The position numbers and the translations under genes are program-made. From positions 2,852,001-2,916,000 of the forward strand of contig JADJQR010000001.1 in the NCBI GenBank assembly GCA_016712675.1: a stretch of 64,000 bases of DNA, in the 5' to 3' direction. The notes beneath the pieces were generated by a model that saw only the letters and a list, made by a program, of their open reading frames with translations, was not told where the DNA came from and did no database searches. The DNA comes from a bacterium (lineage in GTDB: Bacteria > Krumholzibacteriota > Krumholzibacteriia > LZORAL124-64-63). Position 1 is the first letter of the stretch; each line of letters begins with the position of its first letter. Below, piece after piece: positions 54,305 to 63,611 of this stretch.

Positions 54305-55483
54305 ATGAAGTACCTCCTGCTCGGAGCCGGCCTCCAGGGCACGGCGATCGCCCACGACCTGCTTCGCCACGCCGAGGGCACGACCGGCCTGGTCGCCGTC
54401 GACTCGGACGGCGACGCCCTCGAGCGCCTGGCCGCGCGGTTCGCCGACCCGCGGCTGCGCACCTGCCCGGGCTACGTCCAGGACCAGGCCTTCCTGTCCC
54501 CGTTGCTGAAGGATGCCGACGTCGTCATCAGTGCCGTCAACTACTGGTACAACCCGACGCTGGCCGAATTGGCCATCCAGCAGCGCGCCCACTTCCTGGA
54601 CCTGGGCGGCAACAACGACGTGGTCGCCCGCGAGTTCGCGCTGGACGGCCTGGCGCGGCAGGCCGGCGTGGCGATCGTGCCGGACTGCGGCCTGGCGCCC
54701 GGCCTGGCGGGCATCCTCGGCTACTGGCTGACCACGCGGCTGCACACGGTGGATTCGCTGCGCCTGCGCGTGGGCGGTCTGCCCCAGCAGCCGCAGCCGC
54801 CCATGAACTACAAGCTCGTGTTCTCGGTGGAGGGGCTGATCAACGAGTACATCGAGCCGGCGCTGGTGATCCGGGGCGGGCACCTGAAAACCGTAGCGGC
54901 ACTGAGCGAACTGGAGACGATCACTTTCCCGGCCCCGTTCGGCGAACTGGAGGCGTTCCAGACCAGCGGCGGTGTCTCCACCCTGCCCCGGACGCTGCTG
55001 GGCCGGGTCCCGGAACTGGACTACAAGACGATCCGCTACAAGGGCCACTGCGCCCAGTTCCGTCTCTTGCACGAACTGGGCCTGACCGACGCGCGGCCGC
55101 TGGCCTTCGCCGGCGGCGAGGTCAGCCCGAGGCAGATGCTCGCCAACCGGCTCCGGAGCGCGCTGGACCTGCCCGGTCCCGACGCGGTCCTGGTGCTGGT
55201 CGTGGCCGAGGGGCGCGATGCGGCCGGCCAGGCCCGCCGCCTGGCGGTGCGGATCATCGACCGCCACGACGAGGCCACCGGGCTTTCGGCCATGATGCGG
55301 ATGACCGGCTTCCCGGCTGCGATCATCGCCCGCCTGCTGGCGGCCGGGACGATCGACGCGGTGGGTACCTGTTGCCAGGAACTCGTCGTGCCCGGCCTGG
55401 AGATGGCGACGCAGCTCCGTCGCCGAGGCATCGACCTGGTCGAATTCGAGAGCCTGCCCCATGAGCCGCCGCCGGGCTCGTGA
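54305..55483 (+). CDS. Saccharopine dehydrogenase family protein, lysine 6-dehydrogenase-like
   Basis: A 392-residue NAD(P)-dependent dehydrogenase. It starts MKYLLLGAGLQGTAIAHDL (Rossmann loop GAGLQG), has ADVVISAVNYWYNPTLAEL and HFLDLGGNN, and the family hallmark PDCGLAPGLAGIL. These match saccharopine reductase/L-lysine 6-dehydrogenase proteins, which act on the lysine side-chain amine; a carboxyspermidine dehydrogenase role is another option. The ATG at 54305 follows GGGGAG. No lysine pathway gene is adjacent except asd, far away. Confidence 0.85.
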   Translation: MKYLLLGAGLQGTAIAHDLLRHAEGTTGLVAVDSDGDALERLAARFADPRLRTCPGYVQDQAFLSPLLKDADVVISAVNYWYNPTLAELAIQQRAHFLDLGGNNDVVAREFALDGLARQAGVAIVPDCGLAPGLAGILGYWLTTRLHTVDSLRLRVGGLPQQPQPPMNYKLVFSVEGLINEYIEPALVIRGGHLKTVAALSELETITFPAPFGELEAFQTSGGVSTLPRTLLGRVPELDYKTIRYKGHCAQFRLLHELGLTDARPLAFAGGEVSPRQMLANRLRSALDLPGPDAVLVLVVAEGRDAAGQARRLAVRIIDRHDEATGLSAMMRMTGFPAAIIARLLAAGTIDAVGTCCQELVVPGLEMATQLRRRGIDLVEFESLPHEPPPGS

Positions 55484-55597
55484 ACCGGGAAATCGATTTT
55501 GGGGCGAACCCCGGACTCGCCTGCCTCGTATCAATCCCCTGGCACGGCCAGCCGCCGCGCCGAACCGGCCACCCCTGACCACAGAAGGAGAATTCCC

Positions 55598-57691
55598 ATG
55601 AGGAAGACCATGCTCGGCCTGCTCGCGCCCGCCTGCCTGGCGGCGCTGACCGGCGCCGGCGGTTGCTCGCGCAAGGCGCCGCCGGCCGACACGACCGTCG
55701 CCGAGTCCCCGGCGCCGCTGATCGACCGCGAACTGTTTTTCGGCGATCCGGAGGTGTCGGGCGCACAGCTATCGCCGGACGGTCGCTGGCTCAGCTTCCT
55801 CAAGCCGCACAACGGCGCCCGCAACATCTGGGTCAAGGGTGCCGACGAGCCGTTCGCGGCCGCCCGGCCCGTGACCGCGGACACGCGGCCGGTGCCCGGC
55901 TACTTCTGGAGCCGCGACGGACGCTACGTGCTTTACGTCCAGGACCGCGACGGCGACGAGAACTTCCATGTCTGGGCGGTCGATCCGGCCGGGCAGCCGC
56001 AGGGCGAGGCGGCCGTTCCCCTCGCGCGCGACCTGACGCCGGTGGCGGGCGTACGCGCCCAGATCCTCGCCGTGCCGCGCCGCCAGCCCGACGTGCTGAT
56101 GGTCGGCCTCAACGCGCGCGACCCGCGCTTCCACGACATCTACCGCGTGGACATCGCCACCGGCCAGCGCACGCTGGTCCGCGAGAACACGGAAGAGGTC
56201 GGCAGCTGGATCCTGGACAACGACGGCCAGTTGCGGCTGGCCTGGAAGGAGAAGCCCGGCGGCGGCGGCGATCTCTTCCGCGTCGGCCTGCAGGGCCTCG
56301 AACCCATCGCCTCGGCCACGTTCGAGGAGGACATCACGCCGTTGCAGTTCCACGCCGACGGTCGCCAGTGCTACGTGTCGACAAACGTCGGGGCGGACGT
56401 CGACCTGGCGCGGCTGATGCTGCTGGACGTGGAGACGGGCACCTGGACCTTCGTCGAGCAGGACCCGGAGAACGAGGTCGATTTCGGCGGCGCGGTGTTC
56501 CATCCGGTGACCGACGAGATGATCGCCACCAGCTACACCGGCGATCGCGACCGGGTCTACCCGAAGACCCCCCAGGCACAGCAGCTGTGGGACGCGCTGC
56601 GCAAAGCGCTGCCGGAGGGCGAACTGGCGGTCACGAGCATGACCGACGACCTCAGCCGGCTGCTGGTGGCCGTGCACAGCGACGTCGATCCGGGCTCGGT
56701 CTACCTGTACGATGCGACTCCCGGCACCGCCACGCTCGTCTACAAGGCCCGCCCGGACCTGCCGTCCGAGCACCTGGCCCACATGAGCCCGGTGACGTAC
56801 ACCGCGCGCGACGGCATGCGGATCCACGGCTACCTGACGCTGCCACGCGGCGCCAGCGGCAAGAACCTGCCGGTGGTCATGTACATCCACGGCGGCCCGT
56901 GGGCCCGCGACCACTGGGGCTACGAGCCGTACGCGCAGTTCCTGGCAAACCGCGGCTACGCCGTGCTGCAGGTCAACTACCGGGCATCGACCGGCTATGG
57001 GAAGACGTACCTCAACGCGGGCAACCGCGAATGGGGCACGGGCGCGATGCAGCACGATGTGACCGACGCCGCGCAGTGGCTGATCGACCAGGGCATCGCC
57101 GACCCGAAGCGGATCGGCATCTTCGGCGGCAGCTACGGCGGCTACGCGACGCTGGCGGGCGTGACCTGGACCCCTGACCTCTACGCCTGCGGCATCCCCT
57201 ACGTGGGGCCGTCGAACCTGGTGACCCTCATCGAGAGCTTCCCCGAGTACTGGAAGCCGTTCCTCGAGGGCTCGTTCTACCGGCGCGTCGGCAACCCGGC
57301 GATCGAGGCCGAGCGGCAGGACCTCATCGACCGTTCGCCGCTGCACCACTGCGACGCCATCAAGGTGCCGCTGCTGGTCGTGCACGGCGCCAACGACCCG
57401 CGCGTCAAGCAGCACGAGTCCGACCAGATCGTGGTCGCGCTGCGCCAGAAACAGAAGCCCGTCGAGTACCTGGTGGCGGCCGACGAGGGCCACGGGTTCC
57501 GGGCGCCGGGCAACCGACTGGCCCTGGCCGTGGCCATGGAGAAGTTCCTGGCCAAGCACCTGGGCGGGCGCGTGCAGGAGACCGTCAGCGAGCCGACGGC
57601 GGCGGCGCTGGCGGCCATCACCGTCGACGTCAGCCAGGTCTCGCTGGACAACGCCCCGGCCGGCGACGGCGCCGCCGGCGCTTCGCACTGA
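55598..57691 (+). CDS. S9 family peptidase, probable lipoprotein
   Basis: A 697-residue paralogue of the peptidase at 37.7 kb. The signal segment ends TGAGGC, an imperfect lipobox (Cys23), followed by SRKAPP. The beta-propeller (about 40-410) is followed by the hydrolase domain (from about 430; [19 protein letters not shown]). The triad is S512 (GGSYGGYA), D600 (GANDPRV) and H632 (DEGHGF). A C-terminal tail of about 40 residues (after about 660) is extra. The ATG at 55598 follows AAGGAG. It lies 79 bp before a NatAB exporter, so the two may be co-transcribed. Confidence 0.94.
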   Translation: MRKTMLGLLAPACLAALTGAGGCSRKAPPADTTVAESPAPLIDRELFFGDPEVSGAQLSPDGRWLSFLKPHNGARNIWVKGADEPFAAARPVTADTRPVPGYFWSRDGRYVLYVQDRDGDENFHVWAVDPAGQPQGEAAVPLARDLTPVAGVRAQILAVPRRQPDVLMVGLNARDPRFHDIYRVDIATGQRTLVRENTEEVGSWILDNDGQLRLAWKEKPGGGGDLFRVGLQGLEPIASATFEEDITPLQFHADGRQCYVSTNVGADVDLARLMLLDVETGTWTFVEQDPENEVDFGGAVFHPVTDEMIATSYTGDRDRVYPKTPQAQQLWDALRKALPEGELAVTSMTDDLSRLLVAVHSDVDPGSVYLYDATPGTATLVYKARPDLPSEHLAHMSPVTYTARDGMRIHGYLTLPRGASGKNLPVVMYIHGGPWARDHWGYEPYAQFLANRGYAVLQVNYRASTGYGKTYLNAGNREWGTGAMQHDVTDAAQWLIDQGIADPKRIGIFGGSYGGYATLAGVTWTPDLYACGIPYVGPSNLVTLIESFPEYWKPFLEGSFYRRVGNPAIEAERQDLIDRSPLHHCDAIKVPLLVVHGANDPRVKQHESDQIVVALRQKQKPVEYLVAADEGHGFRAPGNRLALAVAMEKFLAKHLGGRVQETVSEPTAAALAAITVDVSQVSLDNAPAGDGAAGASH

Positions 57692-57770
57692 CGCGGTAAG
57701 GGGTGGGCGCGGCGGCCGACGCCACGCCCGCCCCGCCACCGGAGCCCGTTCCCCGGAAGGACGCCCGTAC

Positions 57771-58691
57771 ATGGACCCGGCCATCCGCCTGCGCGCGGTG
57801 ACGAAGACGTTCGGCGACACCGCGGCCGTCACCGACCTGGACCTCGAGGTGCCGCGCGGCTCGCTGTGCGGCTTCATCGGGCCCAACGGCGCCGGCAAGA
57901 CGACGACCATCCGCATGATCATGGCCATCTATTTCCCCGACCGCGGTGAGCTCGAGGTGCTCGGCCGGTCGCGGGCACTTGACGCCAAGGACCGTATCGG
58001 CTACCTGCCCGAGGAGCGCGGCCTCTACCGCAAGATGAAGGTCGCCTCCTTCCTGCGCTTCATGGGCCACCTCAAGAACGTCCCCGCCGCCGAACTGGAC
58101 CGCCGCATCGCGCACTGGCTGGAGCGCGTCGAGCTGGGCGCGTTCGCGAACCACCGCTGCGAGGAGCTATCCAAGGGCATGCAGCAGAAGGTGCAGTTCG
58201 TCGCCGCCGTGCTGAACGAACCCGAGCTCCTGATCCTCGACGAGCCGTTCAGCGGACTGGATCCCGTCAGCACGCGTCTGCTGCGCGACCTGTTCCTGGA
58301 ACAGCATGCGCGCGGGGCCACCATCCTCTTCTCGACGCACCAGATGTCCCATGCCGAGCAGCTCTGCGACCGTGTCGTGATGATCCACCGTGGCCGCAAG
58401 GTCCTGGACGACACCCTGGCCGCCATTCGCGCCCAAGAGGAGCCGCGCCAGCTGGTCTGCGAGCCCCTGGCCGACGAACCGGACCTGGCCCCGCTCGAGG
58501 GCCTGGCCTGCGCGGCCGCCGTGACCCGCGAGGGGGCCGCCGTGCGCGTGACCCTCCGGGCCGGGGCCGATCCCGCCGAAGCCCTGTCGGCGGTGGCCGC
58601 CGCGCTGCCGAGCCGCCGCGTCGAGCTGCGCCGGGCCACGCTCGAGGACGTCTTCGTGGGCATCGTCACCGGGGAGGCTCCCGCATGCTGA
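57771..58691 (+). CDS. ABC transporter ATP-binding protein (NatA-like), second copy
   Basis: A 306-residue ATPase with Walker A GPNGAGKT (37-44), [14 protein letters not shown], signature LSKGMQQK, Walker B LLILDEP and STHQMSHAE. It is a paralogue of the ATPase at 25.2-26.2 kb and has the usual DEP instead of DEV. The C-terminal extension carries a small domain also seen in NatA-like exporters. The permease start overlaps its stop by 7 bp. Confidence 0.94.
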   Translation: MDPAIRLRAVTKTFGDTAAVTDLDLEVPRGSLCGFIGPNGAGKTTTIRMIMAIYFPDRGELEVLGRSRALDAKDRIGYLPEERGLYRKMKVASFLRFMGHLKNVPAAELDRRIAHWLERVELGAFANHRCEELSKGMQQKVQFVAAVLNEPELLILDEPFSGLDPVSTRLLRDLFLEQHARGATILFSTHQMSHAEQLCDRVVMIHRGRKVLDDTLAAIRAQEEPRQLVCEPLADEPDLAPLEGLACAAAVTREGAAVRVTLRAGADPAEALSAVAAALPSRRVELRRATLEDVFVGIVTGEAPAC

Positions 58692-60085
58692 GGAAGATTG
58701 GCTGGGTCGCGCGGCGCGAGTTCGCCGCCACGGTCATGACACGCGGGTTCGTCATCGGCGTGCTGGTGCTGCCGGCGATCATCGCGCTGATGGCGTTCGT
58801 GATGCCGCGGATGATGGACGAGCGCGCGCCGCGCGTGGTGGGGACCCTGGCCGTCGTCGACGACGGCAACGCGGTGCTGCCCGGACTCGAGCGCGAACTG
58901 GCTCCCCGGGAGCTGGCGCGGCGCCGGGTGGAGACCGGCGACCGCCTGCGCGAGCGGATCAGCGAGAGCCTGCCGGAAGCCGCCGCGGCGGCCGCCGGCG
59001 CCACGGAAGCCGCGTTGGCGGGCGCCCTGGCCGCCGCGCTGGGCGAAGTGCCGGACCTGCGCCTGCAGAGGATCGGGGAACCGGAACTCGAGGCGTGGAA
59101 AGCCCGGCTCGCCGCCGGCACCGGCGGCCGGCCCGACGACTTCGGGACGGCCGTGGCGATCATCGCCGTCCACCCGAACGCCGTCGTGGCCGCCGACGGT
59201 GCCTACGGAGCCTACGACTTCTACGTGCCGCCCAAGCTCGACGACCGCCTGCAGGACGAGTTGCGCGGGGCGCTGAACCGGGTGCTGGTGGAGGCACGCG
59301 TCGCGGCCGCCGGCCTGGATCCCGGGCAGGTGGCCGCGCTGACCTCCGTCACCGGGTACAGCACGCGGGTCGTCACGCCCGACGGCGAGCGCCCGTCGCA
59401 CGAGGCGCTGAACCTGCTCATCCCCGCCGCCTTCATGGGCCTGCTCCTGATGTCGGTGATGTCGACCGGCCAGCAGCTGATGACCAGCACGATCGAGGAC
59501 AAGTCCAGCCGCGTGGTCGAGGTCCTGCTGGCGGCGGCCTCGCCGGTCGAACTGATGACCGGGAAGATCCTGGCGCAGATGGGGGTGGGCCTGCTGATGC
59601 TGGGGATCTACGCCGCGATGGGGATCGCGACGCTGGCCTCGTTCGCGGTGCTGGACCTGGTCGACCCGGCCCTGGTCGCCTGGCTGGTGCTCTTCTACAT
59701 CCTCTCCTACACGATGATGGCCGGCCTGATGGGCGCGATCGGCGCCGCGGTCAGCGACGTCAGTGAGGCCGGGGCGCTGCTCGGCCCCGTGATGATGATC
59801 AACATGCTGCCATGGCTGCTGTGGCTGCCCGTGTCACGGCATCCGGACGGCGCCCTGGCCGTCGCCATGAGCTTCCTGCCGCCGGTCAACCTGTACGCGA
59901 TGTTGCTGCGGATGAGCTCGGCCTCGCCCCCGCCCCTCTGGCAGGTCCTGGCGAGCACGGCACTGGCCGCGGGCGGCGCCGTGGGCGCGCTGTGGTTCGC
60001 GTCGAAGGTGTTCCGCATCGCGCTGCTGCTGAACGGGAAGCCGCCCAGCCTGCGCACGCTGGTGCGCTGGGCCCGGATGGCCTAG
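58685..60085 (+). CDS. ABC-2 family permease (NatB-like), second copy
   Basis: A 466-residue membrane subunit. It has one N-terminal helix (about 18-42), a large extracytoplasmic domain (about 45-235, longer than in the 418-residue paralogue and with an Ala-rich helix at about 97-120), then five or six helices from about 240. The IEDKSSRVVEVLLAAASPVELMTGK signature mirrors EEKGSRMVEVLLASVSPGDLMLGK in the first system. Substrate unknown. Its TAG stop lies in an inverted repeat shared with the convergent lepB. Confidence 0.92.
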   Translation: MLRKIGWVARREFAATVMTRGFVIGVLVLPAIIALMAFVMPRMMDERAPRVVGTLAVVDDGNAVLPGLERELAPRELARRRVETGDRLRERISESLPEAAAAAAGATEAALAGALAAALGEVPDLRLQRIGEPELEAWKARLAAGTGGRPDDFGTAVAIIAVHPNAVVAADGAYGAYDFYVPPKLDDRLQDELRGALNRVLVEARVAAAGLDPGQVAALTSVTGYSTRVVTPDGERPSHEALNLLIPAAFMGLLLMSVMSTGQQLMTSTIEDKSSRVVEVLLAAASPVELMTGKILAQMGVGLLMLGIYAAMGIATLASFAVLDLVDPALVAWLVLFYILSYTMMAGLMGAIGAAVSDVSEAGALLGPVMMINMLPWLLWLPVSRHPDGALAVAMSFLPPVNLYAMLLRMSSASPPPLWQVLASTALAAGGAVGALWFASKVFRIALLLNGKPPSLRTLVRWARMA

Positions 60086-60117
60086 CCCGGGTGACGCCTG
60101 GCGGCGGCCCGGGCTAG
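60082..60117. terminator. Inverted repeat containing both convergent stop codons
   Basis: CTAGCCCGGG (60082-60091) and CCCGGGCTAG (60108-60117) are perfect inverted arms 16 bases apart. The TAG stop of the permease (60083-60085) and the TAG stop of lepB (60116-60114) sit in mirror positions in the arms. It is likely a shared terminator or 3'-end structure. Confidence 0.6.
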
Positions 60118-60806
60118 AGGACGCGGCTGCAGAAGCGCTCCCAGCGCGGGCGGAATCCGCGCCCGGTGTCGAGCGAACCGGCCAGGCCGATGACGCGCCC
60201 GGCGATGTCGTCGCGCGCGACGAAGCCGAACCAGCGGGAATCGGCGCTCAGGTCGCGGTTGTCGCCCAGCAGGAAGTACTGGCCGGCCGGGACCCGGAAC
60301 GCGGGCACGTCCGCGCGCCGGCCGCCGCCGGCGAACGCGACCGCGTGCGGATGACCGGGCAGCTCCTCGTTGGCGAACGCCCAGCCCGCGGCTTCGTCAC
60401 CCACCAGCCGCCGCAGCGCCGCCTCGTCGGCGGGTCCGTAGGCCACCGGTTGCCCATTCACCGACAGCCGGTTGTCGCGCAGCGCGACCAGGTCGCCCGG
60501 CACGCCGACCACGCGCTTGACCAGGCGGATGCCGTCGGCCGGCGAACGGCAGGTGACGATGTCGCCGCGCGCCGGGTCCGCGCGCCGGTGCAGGACCGTG
60601 CCGACCAGCGGCAGCTTCACGTCGTAGGCCAGCTTGTCCACGACGATGCGGTCACCGACCAGCAGCGTCGGCTGCATCGAACCCGACGGCACGTCGTGCC
60701 AGTCGGCGACCGCCGAGCGGAACGCCAGCATGCCCAGGAGCATCAGCGCCAGCGACAGCAGGCCGCTGCGCCGCGCGCGTTCCAGGAGGGTGCGGATCCG
60801 GGACAT
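60114..60806 (-). CDS. lepB: Signal peptidase I
   Basis: A 230-residue membrane protease that removes signal peptides of secreted proteins. One N-terminal membrane helix (about 15-32) precedes the catalytic Ser43 (PSGSMQPTL) and the general-base Lys97 (IRLVKRVVGVPGD); GDNRDLSADSRWFGFV is the C-terminal box. Its substrates in this window include the two S9 peptidases and the cytochrome. The ATG at 60806 follows AAAGGA. The reading frame stays open upstream into the EamA gene, which is accidental. Confidence 0.96.
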   Translation of the reverse strand: MSRIRTLLERARRSGLLSLALMLLGMLAFRSAVADWHDVPSGSMQPTLLVGDRIVVDKLAYDVKLPLVGTVLHRRADPARGDIVTCRSPADGIRLVKRVVGVPGDLVALRDNRLSVNGQPVAYGPADEAALRRLVGDEAAGWAFANEELPGHPHAVAFAGGGRRADVPAFRVPAGQYFLLGDNRDLSADSRWFGFVARDDIAGRVIGLAGSLDTGRGFRPRWERFCSRVL

Positions 60807-60871
60807 GGCGGGGTTCCTTTCGCGCTCAGGGAAGCCGGACACGGGCGACCGCCGCGCGCGGTCGTCCCGGT

Positions 60872-61793
60872 TCAACCCCGCGCGGCCGGGCCGGGTTCCC
60901 GCGGGCTGTCCGTCGCGCCTGCCCCCTGCTGCCACCACAGGCCGGCGATGATCAGAAGGAGGCCCGCCACGGTAACCGGCCGCACGGCCTCGTGCAGCAC
61001 GAAGTGGATGAGCACGAGCGAACGCGAGCGGGGCCAGGAAGATGAGGTTGGCCACCCGCGCGGCGCTGGGCGCCAGGCGCAGCGCGCTGAGCCAGAGGAT
61101 GAACGTGAAGCCCATCTCGAAGGCGCCCACGTAGGCGCCGGCCAGCAGGCCGCGCGCCGGCAGGTGGAAGTCCGAGCGCAGCAGCACCGCCAGCGCGCAC
61201 AGCGGCGCCGCGCCGGCGAAGTTCCACCACAGGCCGACCACCGGGTCCAGGCCCGAGCGTGCGTTGGCCAGCCAGTACAGCGCCCACAGCACCGTGCTGC
61301 CGAGCGCCAGCGCGACGCCGACGGGATCGGCCGCCGTGAAGCCGGCCACCGTGCCGCCGGTGGCGATCAGGAAGACACCGGCATAGCAGAGCACGCCCGC
61401 CAGCAGCACGCGGCGCCCCGGTCGCTGCCCCAGCAGGGGGATCGCGAGCCAGGACAAGGTGAGCGCCCAGGTGTAGTTGAGCGGCTGGGCGACCTGCGCC
61501 GGCAGGCGGTCGTAGGCCGCGAACAGCACCAGGTAGTAGGCGAACGGGTTAAGGACGCCCAGCAGCAGGGCGCGGCCACGGTCCCGCGCCGGCGTGCGCG
61601 CCAGACTGCCCGGCCGTCCCTGTGCCAGCAACACCGCGGTCAGGCACCCCAGTGAGACGACCACCGCCACCAGCAGCAACTGGAACGTGTCCAGGTCGCG
61701 CAGGGCCAGCTTGAAGGCCGTGGCCACCGTCGACCAGATAGCCACGGCGCCCAGAGCGCACCACGTGGCGCGGCGCGGATTCGGTATGGACAC
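60872..61793 (-). pseudogene. EamA/DMT family permease disrupted by a one-base frameshift
   Basis: From a GTG at 61793 (preceded by GGGAG) the frame encodes a DMT permease: WCALGAVAIWSTVATAFKLAL, then NYTWALTLSWLAIPLLG, then MGFTFILWLSALRLAPSAARVANLIFLAP. At about 61021-61022 an extra A (T on the coding strand) shifts the frame. If that base is removed the chain continues APLASLVLIHFVLHEAVRPV, then AGLLLIIAGLWWQQ, the normal end of the family, to a TGA at 60872-60874. As printed, translation would run on into lepB. It is either a recent mutation or a sequencing or assembly error. It is marked as a pseudogene on the given sequence; restored length would be about 306 residues. Confidence 0.85.
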
Positions 61794-61980
61794 GGGCGGC
61801 GGGCTCCCGGGCCGGGGTGGCGGGCCGTCGGCCGGGTCGGCGGCACCGGGGTGACCGGGCCATGATGGGGCCGCGGCAGCGGCTCGTCCAGCGGGACGGG
61901 CGGCCAGCACAAGGAGTCGCTAGACTGTGGCGATCGACAGTTCCGCCCGCGTCCCTTCCCTCCGGTGAGGTTTCCGGCGC

Positions 61981-63609
61981 ATGTACCGTCCGCTCAAGCG
62001 GCGCGCCCAGCGCGCGACCTTCGGCGTCATCGCAGCGGCCGTCATGGCGGCGATGGCCTTTTCCGTGTCCCCGGCGCCGGCCGCTCCGGGGCCCGGCACC
62101 CCGGCGCCAGCCGATCCGGACAGTGCCCTGGCCGCCGTCCTGGCCGCGCTTCCGGGCGAACGCGTCGGCCTGGCCGGGCTGCTCGCGGCGTCGCAATCGC
62201 AGTCAGTGGCCGCGCAACTGGCCGAGGCCGACCTGGCGGCGGCCGCCGCTGCGCTGCGCAGCGAGCGCGGCGCCTTCGACCCGGAGCTGTTCGGCGGCGC
62301 CACGTGGACGGGCAGCGACCAGCCGGCGGCCTCGCTGTTCTCGGGAGCGCCCGTTCTCAGCACGGAGACGGCCGAAATCGAAGCGGGCGCGCGCCTGACG
62401 CTGCCGGTCGGTACGGAGCTGTCCGCCTCGCTGTCGACGGCACGGACGGTCACCAATTCCGCCTACGCGGCGCTGTCGCCGCAGTACCAGACCTTCGGCT
62501 CGCTCACGGTGCGGCAGCCGTTGCTCCGGGGCTTCGGACCGGCGGCGTCGGCGCAGCTCCGCGCGGCCGAGCGCTCGGCCGCGGCCGCGACCGCCGGCAG
62601 GCAGGCGGCCAGGCAGGCGGTGGCCGCCGAGGTGGAGGCCGGCTACTGGGAACTCTACGCCGGCGAGCGCGACCTGGCCGTGGCCGTGCTGATCCGCGAC
62701 CGCATGCGCCTGTTCCTCGAGGAGACGCGGCTGCGGGCGCGGGCGGGCCTGGTCGGCCCCAGCCAGGTCGCCAGCGCCGAGGTGTTCCTGGCCGAGCAGG
62801 AGCAACGGGTGCTGGATGCCGAGGAGCAGCTTGACCGCCGCTCGGACCGCCTGGCCTCGTTGGTCGGTCGCCGGCCGGCGGGGGGGCTCCCCCGGTTCCG
62901 TCCGGACGACGAACCGCCGGCTGTGCTTCCGGTCGCGGACCTGACGACCGTGCTCGCGGCCGCGGTGGCGGGCAACCCGGACCTGCAGGTGCTGGCAGAG
63001 CAGCGCGCGGCCGCGGTGGCGCGCGCCGACGGCGCCCGCTGGGATGCCCGGCCGCGCCTGGACGTGTTCGGCGGCATCGGCGGCCACGGCCTGTCGGGCG
63101 CGGCGCGGGACGTCGTCCTCCCTGGTTCGGCCGACACGACACGCTACGACGTCGCCGACGGCTTCGGGCCCAGTTGGGCCCAGGTGCGCGACCGCGACTA
63201 CCCCTGGTGGAACGCCGGCGTCGTGGTCAGCCTGCCGCTGGGCGGGCGAGCAGGCCAGGGCGAGGCCGACCGTCGCCGCGCCGAGGTGGCGCGGGCTGAG
63301 CACCTTCTCGAGGGTGCCCGGCGCGAGCTCGAGGAACAGGTGCGCGCGCAGCACCGCGAGCTGGAGCGCGGCTCGCGGCGCCTGGAGCTGGCCGGCGCCG
63401 GTGTCGAGGCCTCGTTCCGCCAGGTGGAGATCGGCATGATCGAATACCGCAACGGGCGCAGCACCGCCTTCGAGGTGGTCCGGCTGTCGGCAGACCTGGC
63501 CGCCGCCCAGCAACGCTACTCGCAGGCCCTGGTGCGCACGGCGCGAGCCGCGGCGGCCCTGACCCAGCTGACCGGCGGTTGGTACCGCGCGGCCGCGGAA
63601 CAGGAGTGA
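61981..63609 (+). CDS. TolC-family outer-membrane efflux protein
   Basis: A 542-residue outer-membrane factor. The signal peptide (about 1-35) is followed by the two OEP repeats of the TolC fold: FGSLTVRQPLLRGFG, then helical VEAGYWELYAGERDLAVAV with RARAGLVGPSQVASAEVFLAEQEQ, and in the second half WWNAGVVVSLPLGG and the coiled-coil EQVRAQHRELERGSRRLEL, ending IEYRNGRSTAFEVVRLSADLAAAQQRY. It provides the exit duct of a tripartite pump. The ATG at 61981 is the family start. The membrane-fusion gene follows 2 bp after its stop. Confidence 0.93.
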   Translation: MYRPLKRRAQRATFGVIAAAVMAAMAFSVSPAPAAPGPGTPAPADPDSALAAVLAALPGERVGLAGLLAASQSQSVAAQLAEADLAAAAAALRSERGAFDPELFGGATWTGSDQPAASLFSGAPVLSTETAEIEAGARLTLPVGTELSASLSTARTVTNSAYAALSPQYQTFGSLTVRQPLLRGFGPAASAQLRAAERSAAAATAGRQAARQAVAAEVEAGYWELYAGERDLAVAVLIRDRMRLFLEETRLRARAGLVGPSQVASAEVFLAEQEQRVLDAEEQLDRRSDRLASLVGRRPAGGLPRFRPDDEPPAVLPVADLTTVLAAAVAGNPDLQVLAEQRAAAVARADGARWDARPRLDVFGGIGGHGLSGAARDVVLPGSADTTRYDVADGFGPSWAQVRDRDYPWWNAGVVVSLPLGGRAGQGEADRRRAEVARAEHLLEGARRELEEQVRAQHRELERGSRRLELAGAGVEASFRQVEIGMIEYRNGRSTAFEVVRLSADLAAAQQRYSQALVRTARAAAALTQLTGGWYRAAAEQE

Positions 63610-63611
63610 CG

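Noticed and set aside
57698-57735. A GGGGTGGGCG/CGCCCGCCCC hairpin before the second NatA gene
   Set aside because: The stem needs a G-U pair, has a large loop and no T-run, and co-transcription of the S9 peptidase and ABC genes is equally plausible.
60840-60900. A tRNA T-loop-like GGTTCAACCCC
   Set aside because: No acceptor, D or anticodon stem can be formed around it; it lies at the end of the EamA gene.
60114-61910. A 598-residue transporter-signal peptidase fusion
   Set aside because: It arises only because a one-base insertion puts the EamA gene in frame with lepB; the linker is low-complexity and lepB has its own ribosome site and start at 60806.
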